Below are positions 46,436-55,287 of a stretch of DNA of 64,000 nucleotides, one piece after another (positions within the stretch are counted from its first letter, which is position 1; the number at the start of each line of letters is the position of its first letter). The stretch is from Salipiger profundus (GTDB lineage: Bacteria; Pseudomonadota; Alphaproteobacteria; Rhodobacterales; Rhodobacteraceae). The DNA lies in assembly GCF_001969385.1 (NCBI RefSeq), contig NZ_CP014796.1, positions 3,985,501 through 4,049,500 of the forward strand, read 5' to 3'. The position numbers and the translations under genes are program-made. The notes under the pieces are model-generated. The model worked only from the letters and a program-made list of their open reading frames with translations, was not told the origin of the DNA and did no database searches.

Positions 46436-47812
46436 TCAGCGGGTGATGATCTCCGGCCCCATGAAGGTGGTCGGCAGCCAGGTCGAGAGCACCGGGATGT
46501 AGGTCACCATGATGAGGAACACGAAGAGCACCGCGAGGAACGGCAGCGCCGCGCGCACCACGGACATCATCGGCATGCCGGCCACGCCCGAGGTCACGAA
46601 GAGGTTCAGGCCCACCGGTGGCGTGATCATCCCGATCTCCATGTTCACCACCATGATGATGCCGAGATGGATCGGGTCGATGCCGAGCTCGATGGCGATG
46701 GGGAACACCAGCGGTGCCACGATCACCAGGAGGCCCGAGGGCTCCATGAACTGCCCGCCGATCAGCAGGATGACGTTCACGATCACCAGGAACATCACCG
46801 GGCCGAGGCCGGCGTCGAGCATCGCCGCCGCGATCTGCTGCGGGATCTGCTCGTCGGTCAGCACGTGCTTGAGGATCAGCGCGTTGGCGATGATGAACAT
46901 CAGCGTGATCGTCAGCTTGCCGGCGTCGAACAGCGTGTCGCGCGTGTCGCGGTGGAAGAACGCGGTGACCAGCGCGATGGGCTTGCGGATCAGCGGCACG
47001 TTCGGCGCACCGTCCCGGCCCGCGAGCGGCCCCATGTCGCGATAGACGAAGTTCGCGATCAGGAAGGCGTAGACGGCGGCGACCGCGGCGGCCTCGGTCG
47101 GGGTGAAGATGCCGCCGTAGATGCCGCCCAGGATGATGATGATGAGGAACAGTCCCCAGAGCGCCTCGCGACCGGCGGAAAAGACCTCGCTCCAGCCCAT
47201 CCATTCGCCTTTCGGCAGGTTGCGCACACGGGCGATGATGTAGATCGTCGCCATCAGCATGGTGCCGGCCATCAGGCCCGGGATGACGCCTGCGAGGAAC
47301 ATCCGTCCCACCGACACGTCGGTCGCCGAGGCGTAGACCACCATCACGATCGACGGCGGAATGAGGATGCCCAGCGTGCCGGCGTTGGCAATGACGCCCG
47401 CGGCGAAATCCTTGCTGTAGCCCACCTGCCGCATGCCTGCGATGACGATGGAGCCGATGGCCACCACGGTCGCCGGCGACGACCCCGAGAGCGCCGCAAA
47501 GAGCATGCAGGCAAAAACGCCGGCGATGGCGAGACCGCCGTGCATGTGACCGACAAGCGCGATCGAGAAGCGGATGATCCGTCGCGCCACGCCGCCCGTC
47601 GACATGAACGACGAGGCAAGGATGAAGAACGGGATCGCCAGCAGCGTGTAGTGCCCGGCCATGGCCTGGAAGAAGCTCTGCGCCACCGAGGCAAGCGAGG
47701 TGTCCGACAGCACCAGCAGGAAGATGATCGACGACAGGCCGAGCGAGACCGCGATCGGCACGCCGATCAGCATCAGGCCCACGACGGAGACGAAAAGAAG
47801 AAGCACGTCCAT
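46436..47812 (-). CDS. dctM: TRAP transporter large permease (DctM family)
   Basis: 458 residues with about twelve membrane helices, the ion-translocating subunit. Family phrases include LALIGVPIAVSLGLSS-like start, FFILASSFMSTGGVARRIIRF, GSSPATVVAIGSIV, IPPSIVMVVYASATDVSVGRMFLAG and the C-terminal MNLQFV-type ITPPVGLNLFVTSG. It completes the dctP-dctQ-dctM set (5-nt gap to dctQ). C4-dicarboxylate is the most likely cargo because dctBD are nearby. Confidence 0.93.
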   Translation of the reverse strand: MDVLLLFVSVVGLMLIGVPIAVSLGLSSIIFLLVLSDTSLASVAQSFFQAMAGHYTLLAIPFFILASSFMSTGGVARRIIRFSIALVGHMHGGLAIAGVFACMLFAALSGSSPATVVAIGSIVIAGMRQVGYSKDFAAGVIANAGTLGILIPPSIVMVVYASATDVSVGRMFLAGVIPGLMAGTMLMATIYIIARVRNLPKGEWMGWSEVFSAGREALWGLFLIIIILGGIYGGIFTPTEAAAVAAVYAFLIANFVYRDMGPLAGRDGAPNVPLIRKPIALVTAFFHRDTRDTLFDAGKLTITLMFIIANALILKHVLTDEQIPQQIAAAMLDAGLGPVMFLVIVNVILLIGGQFMEPSGLLVIVAPLVFPIAIELGIDPIHLGIIMVVNMEIGMITPPVGLNLFVTSGVAGMPMMSVVRAALPFLAVLFVFLIMVTYIPVLSTWLPTTFMGPEIITR

Positions 47813-47817
47813 CTGGA

Positions 47818-48507
47818 TCAGTCCTCGCGGTTCATGTGGGCGACGTCATCGATGGCGTCTTCGGCCTCGTGACTGACGATCAGGCTGTCCTGGCGGCCGG
47901 TGAAGATGCGCACGCCCGCCTGGATGAAGCGGAAGAGCAGCAGCGCGGCGCCGAGCGGCAGCATGGCGTAGGGAATGAACCGCGGCAGCTTCTCGTAGGC
48001 GTCGCCGTAGTTGATGAGCGGTTCAATGAAGCGCAGCCAGTCGGGCATCGGGATGTCGACGACCTCGTACCACGAGCGGTAGGAGGTGCGTTTCATCTCC
48101 TCGAAGCCGGTGGGAAACCAGCGGCCGGTGGTCTGCGGCAGGTTGGCGAAGTTGGCCCAGTAGTCCCAGGCGCCCTTGAGCAGCAGCGCGGCGTAGAAGA
48201 TGCAAACAACAGCAGCGACGATGGCGAACACCCGACGCACTCCGTGCGGCACGATGCTGATCACCGCGTCCACCCCGAGATGGGCGGTGACCTTCACGGC
48301 GTAGCTGATGCCGAAGAGCACGAGCCAGGCGAACAGGATGGTCGTCGCCTCGAGGCCCCAGATCAGGCCGGTGTTGAAGATGTAGCGCAGCACCACGTTC
48401 ACGAAGGTGATGAGCGTCATCAGCCCGAGGATGACCGCGATGGCCGTCTCCTCGAACTCGTTCACGAAGCGGCCCAGCATGGACGGGCCGTGCGAATGAC
48501 TGGACAT
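47818..48507 (-). CDS. dctQ: TRAP transporter small permease (DctQ family)
   Basis: 229 residues with four predicted membrane helices (IAVILGLMTLITFVNVVLRY, GLEATTILFAWLVLFGISYAVK, VFAIVAAVVCIFYAALLLKG, FIPYAMLPLGAALLLFRFIQ). Between helices 3 and 4 is an unusually long periplasmic loop of about 65 residues. DctQ pairs with DctM in the membrane. It is separated from dctP by a 112-nt gap holding a strong hairpin. Confidence 0.92.
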   Translation of the reverse strand: MSSHSHGPSMLGRFVNEFEETAIAVILGLMTLITFVNVVLRYIFNTGLIWGLEATTILFAWLVLFGISYAVKVTAHLGVDAVISIVPHGVRRVFAIVAAVVCIFYAALLLKGAWDYWANFANLPQTTGRWFPTGFEEMKRTSYRSWYEVVDIPMPDWLRFIEPLINYGDAYEKLPRFIPYAMLPLGAALLLFRFIQAGVRIFTGRQDSLIVSHEAEDAIDDVAHMNRED

Positions 48508-48568
48508 CCTGTCCCCCCTATGGATCGCGGAGGCGCCGCCCCCGGTATGTCATCAGGATATGCGAAGA

Positions 48569-48598
48569 GGTCCGGCCCCCTGTCCCGGGAGCCGGACC
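48569..48598 (-). terminator. Intercistronic hairpin after dctP
   Basis: GGTCCGGC (48569-48576) pairs with GCCGGACC (48591-48598) across a 14-nt loop. Without a T-run it probably stabilises the dctP message and lets the abundant binding protein outnumber the permease. Confidence 0.55.
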
Positions 48599-48619
48599 CG
48601 ACGTGTCAAGGCGTCGGGA

Positions 48620-49630
48620 TCAGCCCTGAACTTGCGAGTTGATCGCCTGCGCGGCGTCGATGTTCTCCTGGCCGACGTCGTCGGTGAACTGCTCCCAGAC
48701 CGGCTTCATCGCCTCGACCCAGGCCTCGCGCTGCTCGGGGCTGAGCTCGCGGATGGTGGCGCCGGCATCGAGCACCGCCTGACGGTTCTCTGCGTCGACC
48801 TCGGCGATGGCCGCGTTGCGGTCCGCAGTCACCTCGTCGACGATGGTGCCGAGCTGCTCGCGCACGTCGTCGGGCAGGCTGTCCCACCAGTCGGCCGAGG
48901 TCACGACCATGTAGTCGAGCACACCGTGGTTGGTCTCGGTGATGCCGTCCTGCACTTCGAAGAACTTCTGGCCGTAGATGTTCGACCAGGTGTTTTCTTG
49001 CCCGTCGACAACGCCGGTCTGCAGGGCGCCGTAGACCTCGGAGAAGGCCATCGGCTGCGGGCTGGCGTCGAGCGCCTCGAACTGCGCCTTGAGCACTTCC
49101 GACGGCTGCACGCGGAACTTGAGGCCGGCGGCGTCACCGGGCACCTCGAGCGGCTTGTTGGCCGACATCTGCTTCATGCCGTTGTGCCAGAAGCCAAGGC
49201 CGAGCAGGCCGCGACGGACCATCGATTCCTTCATCGCCTGGCCGGTTTCCGAGTTCTGGAACTGGTCGACGGCATCCATGTTCACGAACATGAACGGCAG
49301 GTCGAAGATGCGGAACACCTTGGTGAACTGCTCGAACTTCGACAGCGACGGCGCGGCCATCTGGACGTCGCCGTTCAGCATCGCCTCGAGGACCTGGTCG
49401 TCGTTGTAGAGCGTCGAGTTGGGGTAGACCTCCATGCAGGCCTTGCCGTCCATCTCCTCGTTGACGCGCTCCTGCAGCAGCGACGCGGCGATGCCCTTGG
49501 GGTGCTTGTCGGTGTTGGTGACGTGGCTGAACTTGATGACGATCTCGCCGTCGTCACAGGCGGCCATCGCTCCGTTGGCACCGGCGGTCAGCGCTGCTGC
49601 AGCCACGGCGGTCATCAGAAAGGTCTTCAT
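48620..49630 (-). CDS. dctP: TRAP transporter substrate-binding protein (DctP family)
   Basis: 336 residues from ATG 49630 with GGGAGGAT upstream. A signal peptide (FLMTAVAAAALTAGANGAMA) directs it to the periplasm. The mature protein has the DctP core: IKFSHVTNTDKHPKGIAAS, DGKACMEVYPNSTLYNDDQ, LGFWHNGMKQMSANKPLE, GLKFRVQPSEVL with the substrate-carboxylate Arg, and QENTWSNIYGQKFFEVQ. The Arg and the neighbouring dctBD suggest malate/succinate/fumarate, not proven. Confidence 0.95.
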   Translation of the reverse strand: MKTFLMTAVAAAALTAGANGAMAACDDGEIVIKFSHVTNTDKHPKGIAASLLQERVNEEMDGKACMEVYPNSTLYNDDQVLEAMLNGDVQMAAPSLSKFEQFTKVFRIFDLPFMFVNMDAVDQFQNSETGQAMKESMVRRGLLGLGFWHNGMKQMSANKPLEVPGDAAGLKFRVQPSEVLKAQFEALDASPQPMAFSEVYGALQTGVVDGQENTWSNIYGQKFFEVQDGITETNHGVLDYMVVTSADWWDSLPDDVREQLGTIVDEVTADRNAAIAEVDAENRQAVLDAGATIRELSPEQREAWVEAMKPVWEQFTDDVGQENIDAAQAINSQVQG

Positions 49631-49741
49631 TGGGTATCCTCCCGAGTGTCTGGATGTTCGGGACCCGCTCCCCTGCGGGCCCTTCGCCAGACACAAGACA
49701 GCCATGCAGAAAATGCATCAAGAGGATGCGAGGCGCGCGTG

Positions 49742-49771
49742 AAGATATGTCTTAAAATACAATATTATCAA
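49742..49771 (-). promoter_or_regulatory. Putative sigma-70 promoter of dctPQM
   Basis: On the minus strand TTGATA (49771-49766) and TATCTT (49747-49742) are 18 nt apart in an AT-rich block; transcription would start near 49735. I found no GG-N10-GC sigma-54 promoter in this gap. An ATGCA-N5-TGCAT repeat lies at 49704-49718 in the leader. Confidence 0.4.
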
Positions 49772-49822
49772 TCAGATGAACATCAGACGACCATTCCGGC
49801 CCCGACACCGGAGACCCGAACG

Positions 49823-49872
49823 GTGCGAAACTTCGCACATCGCATACCGGCATATGTGCGGATTTCCGCACA
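49823..49872. promoter_or_regulatory. Tandem palindromes upstream of dctP, candidate DctD activation sites
   Basis: GTGCGAA-AC-TTCGCAC (49823-49838) and TGTGCGGA-TT-TCCGCACA (49855-49872, 18 bp) are both perfect and share the GTGCG half-site. Their centres are 33 bp apart, about three helical turns, and would sit near -96 and -129 relative to the proposed start. This matches the layout known for DctD upstream activating sites in Rhizobium. Confidence 0.65.
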
Positions 49873-49896
49873 GTGCTGCCCCGACTCGCGCCAATC

Positions 49897-52158
49897 TCAG
49901 CGGGTGCAAAGCTCGCGCGGGCGGTTGCCGTAGGGCTGGAAGGTACAGTCCGAGGCGCGAAACGACCGGTAGGCACGTTCGCAGGCCGACACGTTGCAGT
50001 TGCCTGCGGCACGCGCCCCGCCGCCGGACGTGTCCTGCTGCAAGGCATTTACCACGTCGCGGGCCGACACCCGCTGACCATTGAGTGCCCGGCCCAGGAG
50101 CGTCTCGACCGCGCTAGAGCGACCACCGCTGGCCGAAGGTCGAGGCGCCGGGGCTGCAACGGCCCGTGCTGGTTCAGGAAGATCGGAGAGTGTTTCGGGG
50201 CGCGCCTGCGGGCTCGGCATGTCCGACGCAACGATCTCGGGCGCGGCGTCCTCGGGTTCGGCAGTGCCGTCTGGGACTTCCTCCGGCGCACCCTGGAAGA
50301 AGGCCGTGAAGATCTCGGCAGGCAGCGAGCCGCCGGTCACTTCGTCCATGGGGCTGTTGTCGTCATTGCCGACCCACACGCCGACCACGAGATCCCCTGC
50401 CCAGCCGATGAACAGCGCGTCGCGGTAATCCTGGCTGGTGCCGGTCTTGCCCACGGCGCCCGGCACGGCCCCGGCGGCCTGCCCGGTACCATCGGTGACC
50501 ACCGCGCGCAGCATGCCGGTCATCGTGCCGCGATGCTCCAGCAACTGCGCGGCACGCCCCTCGGGCTCGGGATCGCCCCACTCGAACGGATGGAAGTCCA
50601 TGTCGCGCCCCGACACCCCGGCGAGCCCCCTCGCCTGCACCGGCGCGCGCCCGCTGGCGATGGCCGCGTAGGCTTCGGTCATGTCGAGCAACGTCACCCC
50701 CGACGCCCCAAGCGCCAGCGCGGGCGTTTCGCTCAGCTCGGCCTCGATACCAAGGGCGCGGGCGGTCTCTGCCACGGCGTCAATGCCCAGGGTCCGGGCA
50801 AGCTGGACCGTGGCGGCGTTCATCGACTCCACGAAGGCCACGGCCATCGCAACGTCGCCATGGAATTTGCCGTCGAAATTCTGCGGAGCATAGCCGTCGA
50901 TGTCTACAGGACGGTCGGAGATCGCATCCTCGGGCCGCATGCCCCGTTGCAGGGCCGTGAGGTAGACGAAGGTCTTGAAGGTCGACCCCGGCGCGCGCAG
51001 GGCATCGGTGGCGCGGTTGAATTCGCTTTGCGCGTAGTCGCGACCGCCCACCATGGCCGCAACCGAGCCGTCGCCGCGCAGCGCGACGAGCGCCGCCTCA
51101 TAGGCGCGGTCTCCCAGAACGGATGCCACGGCGTTCTCTGCCGCGACCTGCAGGCCGGGGTCCAGCGTCGTGCGCAGCGTTACGGCCCCGTCAAGCGTCG
51201 CGGTCATCGCATCGGCCTGCCCTTTTACCCAGTCAGCGAACCAGCCGCCATAGGGCGCCCGGCCACGCTGCGGTGACATGGTGGCAAGCTCGATACGGGC
51301 GGCATTGGCCACGCCTGCATCGATCCGGCCCTGATCCTCCATGAGGTCCAGCACCAGCGCCGCCCGGTCGCGCAGCGCATCGGGGGCGCTGAACGGATTG
51401 ATCTCGGACGGCGCGCGGATGATCGCCGCAAGCGCCGCAGACTGCGCCAGCGACAGGTTCGCGGCGGAGGTGTCGAAGTAGATCCGCGCGCCCGCCCCGA
51501 CCCCGGTGGCCCCGGCGCCCATGTAGACGCGGTTGAGATAGGCCTCGAGGATCTCGTCCTTGGTGAAGCTGTCTTCCATCTGGGCCGCCAGTCGCGCCTC
51601 GCGCAGCTTGCGCATGTAGGATTTCTCGGGGGTGAGGTAGCTGATCTTGACCAGCTGCTGCGTGATCGTGCTACCTCCCTCGACGATACCGTCCGAGACC
51701 ATGTTGCGCATGCCGGCGCGCAGGATGCCGCGCAGGTCCACACCGCCATGCTCGCGAAAGCGCTGGTCCTCGAGGGCGATCACCGCCTCCTGCAGATGCG
51801 CCGGAATGCGGTCGAGCGTCACGTATTCACTGGTCACGCCATGGGCGAGGTACAGCGGGTTGCCGACCGCATCCTCGAAGTCCAGCTCGGCAGGCATGGC
51901 GGCTTGAGCTGCGGCAAGATCGGGCTTCGTGGCGATCCATGCGCCCGCACCGCCAACCACCAGGATGCCAAGCGCCGCACCTAACACCAGCGGCAGTCTG
52001 CCTCGGCCATGTCGGCCACCCCATCCCGGCCCCCTCGACAGCGACTTGACCTTGTGGCCCCCACGACGGGCGGCACTGCCGAAACGGGACGCAAGGTTGC
52101 GGAACTGGCTGGGGTCGGGCTTTTTCACGGCGATCCTGGCTCTGGCTGTGGACGTCAT
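49897..52158 (-). CDS. Class A penicillin-binding protein (PBP1-type) with cysteine-rich C-terminal tail
   Basis: 753 residues from ATG 52158. One membrane anchor (LPLVLGAALGILVVGGAGAWI) precedes the glycosyltransferase domain (EDQRFREHGGVDLRGILRA, GGSTITQQLVK, EARLAAQMEDSFTKDEILEAYLN) and the transpeptidase domain with SxxK in PGSTFKTFVYL, SxN in ESMNAATVQL and KTG in VGKTGTSQDY. It polymerises and cross-links peptidoglycan. The last 35 residues, after a Pro/Ala linker, have four Cys and the phrase ACERAYRSFRASDCTFQPYG, resembling BA14K-type tails. It lies between dctP and dctD on the same strand. Confidence 0.93.
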   Translation of the reverse strand: MTSTARARIAVKKPDPSQFRNLASRFGSAARRGGHKVKSLSRGPGWGGRHGRGRLPLVLGAALGILVVGGAGAWIATKPDLAAAQAAMPAELDFEDAVGNPLYLAHGVTSEYVTLDRIPAHLQEAVIALEDQRFREHGGVDLRGILRAGMRNMVSDGIVEGGSTITQQLVKISYLTPEKSYMRKLREARLAAQMEDSFTKDEILEAYLNRVYMGAGATGVGAGARIYFDTSAANLSLAQSAALAAIIRAPSEINPFSAPDALRDRAALVLDLMEDQGRIDAGVANAARIELATMSPQRGRAPYGGWFADWVKGQADAMTATLDGAVTLRTTLDPGLQVAAENAVASVLGDRAYEAALVALRGDGSVAAMVGGRDYAQSEFNRATDALRAPGSTFKTFVYLTALQRGMRPEDAISDRPVDIDGYAPQNFDGKFHGDVAMAVAFVESMNAATVQLARTLGIDAVAETARALGIEAELSETPALALGASGVTLLDMTEAYAAIASGRAPVQARGLAGVSGRDMDFHPFEWGDPEPEGRAAQLLEHRGTMTGMLRAVVTDGTGQAAGAVPGAVGKTGTSQDYRDALFIGWAGDLVVGVWVGNDDNSPMDEVTGGSLPAEIFTAFFQGAPEEVPDGTAEPEDAAPEIVASDMPSPQARPETLSDLPEPARAVAAPAPRPSASGGRSSAVETLLGRALNGQRVSARDVVNALQQDTSGGGARAAGNCNVSACERAYRSFRASDCTFQPYGNRPRELCTR

Positions 52159-52231
52159 GGACCAATCCGTCACCGCCCAGGTAGTTCCCGCCAATGTTCG
52201 GACGCGCCGCGCTGTGGCGAAATTCTGCCGG

Positions 52232-53458
52232 CTATCGGAACGCCTCGGCCTTCAGCCCGTATTTCGCCAGCTTGTCGTAGAAGGTCTTGCGCGGAAGCTT
52301 CAGCATCTCGGCGGCGGCGCTCGCCTGTCCGCCGGTGCGGCGCAGCGCGTCGGCCAGCAGCGAGCGCTCCACCTGCGCCAGCCGCTCGCTGAGACCGAGC
52401 CCCTCGTCGCTCGCGTCCTTCTCGCCAAGCCCGAGCACGAAGCGCATCGCCGCCGACATCAGTGAGCGCGCGTTGCCCGGCCAGTCCCGCGCGATGAGCC
52501 CCGCGATCATCTCCTCGCCGATCTCCGGCTCGGGCAGGCCCGACTGCTCGGCGGCCTGCGCGACGTAGTGGCGAAACAGCACGGGAATGTCCTCGGGGCG
52601 CTCGGACAGGGCCGGGATGCGCAGCTGCATCACCTCGAGCCGGTAGAAGAGTTCTGCCGAGAAGCCGCCCGCCTCGACCTGGGCCCCGAGATCCTCGACC
52701 GTGCCCGCGATCAGACGGGCCCCGCCCGCCTCCAGCGCATCCTGCAGCGCCATCTGCGTGTCCATCGGCAGCTGGCCGATCTCGTCGAGGAACAGTGTCC
52801 CGCCGGCGCAGCCCTGCCACAGCTCCGACAGGTCGTCGCGCGAGAGCCCCGCCGCCGAGCGCTTCTCGAACGCTCCCTTGGCGCGCGAGGAACACAGGTG
52901 CACGACCTCGGCGACCTTGGGAATACCCGAGCCGCGCGCGCCGCGGATGAGCACGTCGGTGCCTGCCCGTGCCGCCGCGCGAGCCTGCGCGCGCAGACTC
53001 TCGGACTGAGGCGAGATGCCGAAGATCATGCGTGCCGCCGGGTCGCCGGTCTCGAGCTGGGCCTTGAGCCTGCGGTTCTCCAGCACCAGCGAACGGGTCC
53101 GCAGCGCCCGTTCGATCACCGAGATCAGCTCGGCCGGCGCGCAGGGCTTCTCGAGGAAGTCGAAGGCGCCCGCAGACATCGCCCGCACCGCCATCGGGAT
53201 GTCGCCCTCGCCGGTGAGCAGGATCACCGGCAGCTCGGCGTCCTGTTCGTGCGCGTAGTCGAGCAGGTGGAAGCCGTCGCGCCCCGGCATGCGGATGTCC
53301 GAGACGATGACACCCTCGAAGCGCGGGCCGATCCGGTCCTTGGCCTCGACGAAGCTGCCGGCGGTGATCGCGTCGAACTCGGCAAGCTCGAGCGTCTGGC
53401 CCAGCGCCTCGCGCACCGCCGCGTCGTCATCGACCAGAAGCACCCTGCGCACGCTCAT
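52232..53458 (-). CDS. dctD: DctD-like response regulator with degenerate AAA+ domain
   Basis: 408 residues: receiver (VLLVDDDAAVREALGQTLELA, phospho-Asp in VIVSDIRMPGRDG, LLTGEGDIPMAVRAMSAGAFDFLEKP), central AAA+ domain and Fis HTH (GGQASAAAEMLKLPRKTFYDKLAKYGL). The order and DctD-style linker LRTRSLVLENRRLKAQ are clear. The central domain keeps Walker B (GGTLFLDEIGQLP) and the arginine-finger region (FYRLEVMQLRIPALSERPEDIP), but Walker A reads GARGSGIPKV instead of GExGTGKE and the GAFTGA loop is deleted. It cannot be a normal sigma-54 activator. Its 4-nt overlap with dctB shows they are translated together. Confidence 0.9.
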   Translation of the reverse strand: MSVRRVLLVDDDAAVREALGQTLELAEFDAITAGSFVEAKDRIGPRFEGVIVSDIRMPGRDGFHLLDYAHEQDAELPVILLTGEGDIPMAVRAMSAGAFDFLEKPCAPAELISVIERALRTRSLVLENRRLKAQLETGDPAARMIFGISPQSESLRAQARAAARAGTDVLIRGARGSGIPKVAEVVHLCSSRAKGAFEKRSAAGLSRDDLSELWQGCAGGTLFLDEIGQLPMDTQMALQDALEAGGARLIAGTVEDLGAQVEAGGFSAELFYRLEVMQLRIPALSERPEDIPVLFRHYVAQAAEQSGLPEPEIGEEMIAGLIARDWPGNARSLMSAAMRFVLGLGEKDASDEGLGLSERLAQVERSLLADALRRTGGQASAAAEMLKLPRKTFYDKLAKYGLKAEAFR

Positions 53459-55212
53459 GCCATTTCCTCCGCCTGAAGCAGTTCCACCGTGAAGAGCGCC
53501 CCGCCCGCGACGTTCTCGCCGCGCAGCCGCCCGCCGAAGCCCTCGACGATGCCATGTGAGATCGACAGGCCCAGGCCCATGCCCTCGGCCGCACCGACCT
53601 CCTTGGTCGAGTAGAACGGATCGAAGATACGCGACGGGTCGGCGATGCCCGGCCCGGTGTCGCGTACCGTGAGAAACGCCATTCCCAACGAGTCGTCGCG
53701 GGCGATACGGATGGTGAGGCACCGCGTCTCGCACTCTGCCATCGCGTCCATCGCGTTCGACAGCAGGTTGATCACCACCTGCCCCAGCCGGACCTCGCCC
53801 GCCATCACGACGGTCGCCCGTTCGGGCCGCTGCCAGTCGATCCGCGTGCCGGTCTCGGCAATACGGGGCCCCAGCACCTCGAGCGCGCTTTCCACCACCG
53901 CCGCCAGCCCTACGCGCCGCGCGGGCTCGGGCTCGGCCTTGGCAAAGGCGCGCAGGTTCTTGATGATGCGCCCCATGCGGTTCGCCATGTCCGAGATGCG
54001 CCCGAGGTTCTCGGCGGCGCGCTCGGCCTTGCCGCGTTCGAGGAAGGCGGTGCCGTTCTCGGCGAAACTGCGGATCGCCATGAGCGGCTGGTTCAATTCG
54101 TGGCTGATGCCGGCACTCATCTTGCCCAGCGCGGACAGCTTCGAGGCCTGCACGAGATCCGCCTGCGCCCGCTTCAGCGCGGCCTCGGCCTCCTGCCGTT
54201 CGGCGATCTCGCGGCGCAACGCGACGTTGCTCTGCTCGAGCGCCCGGGTCCGGGCCGCAACACGGTCCTCGAGCTCGAGGTTGGCCTCGGCCAGCGTGCG
54301 GCGCCGTTCCAGCCCCAGCCACAGCAGCGCCCCGAAGAACAGCACCACCGAGGTCACCACGGCGGACTGCAGCGCCGCGACGCGCATGGTCGGCATCACG
54401 TCGGCCAGCAGCACGCCAGTCATGCCGATGACCGGCAGCGCGGTCTCGAGCCGCAGCGCGCGAGGCGGGACGTAGGACGACAGGCGCTGCACCGAGACGG
54501 TATGCCCCCCGGGATGGCGCAGCGTCACCTCGTAGCTCGTGCCGTCGGGGCTCAGCAGCGCGTCGCCGTTCTTTCGCCAGCCCAACAGCTCGGAGCGGTT
54601 GGTCACGAAAATCTCGCCCGAGGCATCGGTGAAGAAGACCGCCGGCAGCGAGCCGCGCCAGTCCTGTTCGAGACCCGCCACGTCGACGGCGACGATCAGC
54701 GCGCCCCGCACCCGCCCGTCCGGTCCGAAGCTGGGCGCGGCGTAGTAGAAGGCCCGGTCGATGCCGTTCGGTCCTGCGCCGTGCGAGACGCCCAGCGCCC
54801 CGTCCATGGCACGCGCAAATGGGCCGGCTTGCAGAACGTGCGACGGCAGGCCGGGCGCGGAGGCGGCAAGTGTCTCACCACTACGGTCCACGTAGGCCGC
54901 GAGCACCGCGCCCGACCGGTCGGCCGCGCGCAGGAGCATGGCATCCGCCGTTTCGCGCGACCCTCCTTCGTGGAGGGCGGCAAGCGCCGGATGATCGGCG
55001 GTCAGCACCGCGAATTCCCGAAAGCGCTGGAGCTGCGTGACAAGCCGGTCAGAGGCCAGTTCCAGGTCGCTCTGTCCCCGTGCCGCGAGCGGGTCGAGCC
55101 CCTGCAGGTAGGCCTGCCGCCAGACGCCCAGCGCCAGCGCCGCCGTGACGACGAGAGCCAGCGCGATCAGCGCGGCGCGGTTTCGGGATGCGGGAACCAT
55201 CGCGTTCCACAT
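53455..55212 (-). CDS. dctB: DctB-type C4-dicarboxylate sensor histidine kinase
   Basis: 585 residues from ATG 55212 (an ATG at 55200 is the alternative). Two membrane helices (near residues 12-30 and 275-300) enclose a periplasmic double-PDC sensor domain. A coiled linker (LEDRVAARTRALEQSNVALRREIAERQEAEAAL) leads to the kinase: H-box SAGISHELNQPLMAI, N-box VINLLSNAMDAM, G1 RDTGPGI, F FDPFYSTKE and G2 GMGLGLSIS. It senses dicarboxylates and phosphorylates DctD, encoded immediately downstream. Confidence 0.93.
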   Translation of the reverse strand: MWNAMVPASRNRAALIALALVVTAALALGVWRQAYLQGLDPLAARGQSDLELASDRLVTQLQRFREFAVLTADHPALAALHEGGSRETADAMLLRAADRSGAVLAAYVDRSGETLAASAPGLPSHVLQAGPFARAMDGALGVSHGAGPNGIDRAFYYAAPSFGPDGRVRGALIVAVDVAGLEQDWRGSLPAVFFTDASGEIFVTNRSELLGWRKNGDALLSPDGTSYEVTLRHPGGHTVSVQRLSSYVPPRALRLETALPVIGMTGVLLADVMPTMRVAALQSAVVTSVVLFFGALLWLGLERRRTLAEANLELEDRVAARTRALEQSNVALRREIAERQEAEAALKRAQADLVQASKLSALGKMSAGISHELNQPLMAIRSFAENGTAFLERGKAERAAENLGRISDMANRMGRIIKNLRAFAKAEPEPARRVGLAAVVESALEVLGPRIAETGTRIDWQRPERATVVMAGEVRLGQVVINLLSNAMDAMAECETRCLTIRIARDDSLGMAFLTVRDTGPGIADPSRIFDPFYSTKEVGAAEGMGLGLSISHGIVEGFGGRLRGENVAGGALFTVELLQAEEMA

Positions 55213-55287
55213 AGCAAGCCGCCGCCGCTCAGGGAAGCGCGGCCGATCCGCTTGCCAGCCGTTTGCCGGCGGGGCAGTGTCACGGCC

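Noticed and set aside
52856..52885. GAF triplet in DctD as a GAFTGA motif
   Set aside because: It reads AKGAFEKRSAAG and aligns with the segment after Walker A, not with the sigma-54 contact loop, which is deleted.
54100..55287. N-terminal extension of the P450 frame
   Set aside because: The in-frame sequence upstream of 55288 is antisense to dctB and lacks family similarity; ATG 55288 gives a normal-length P450.
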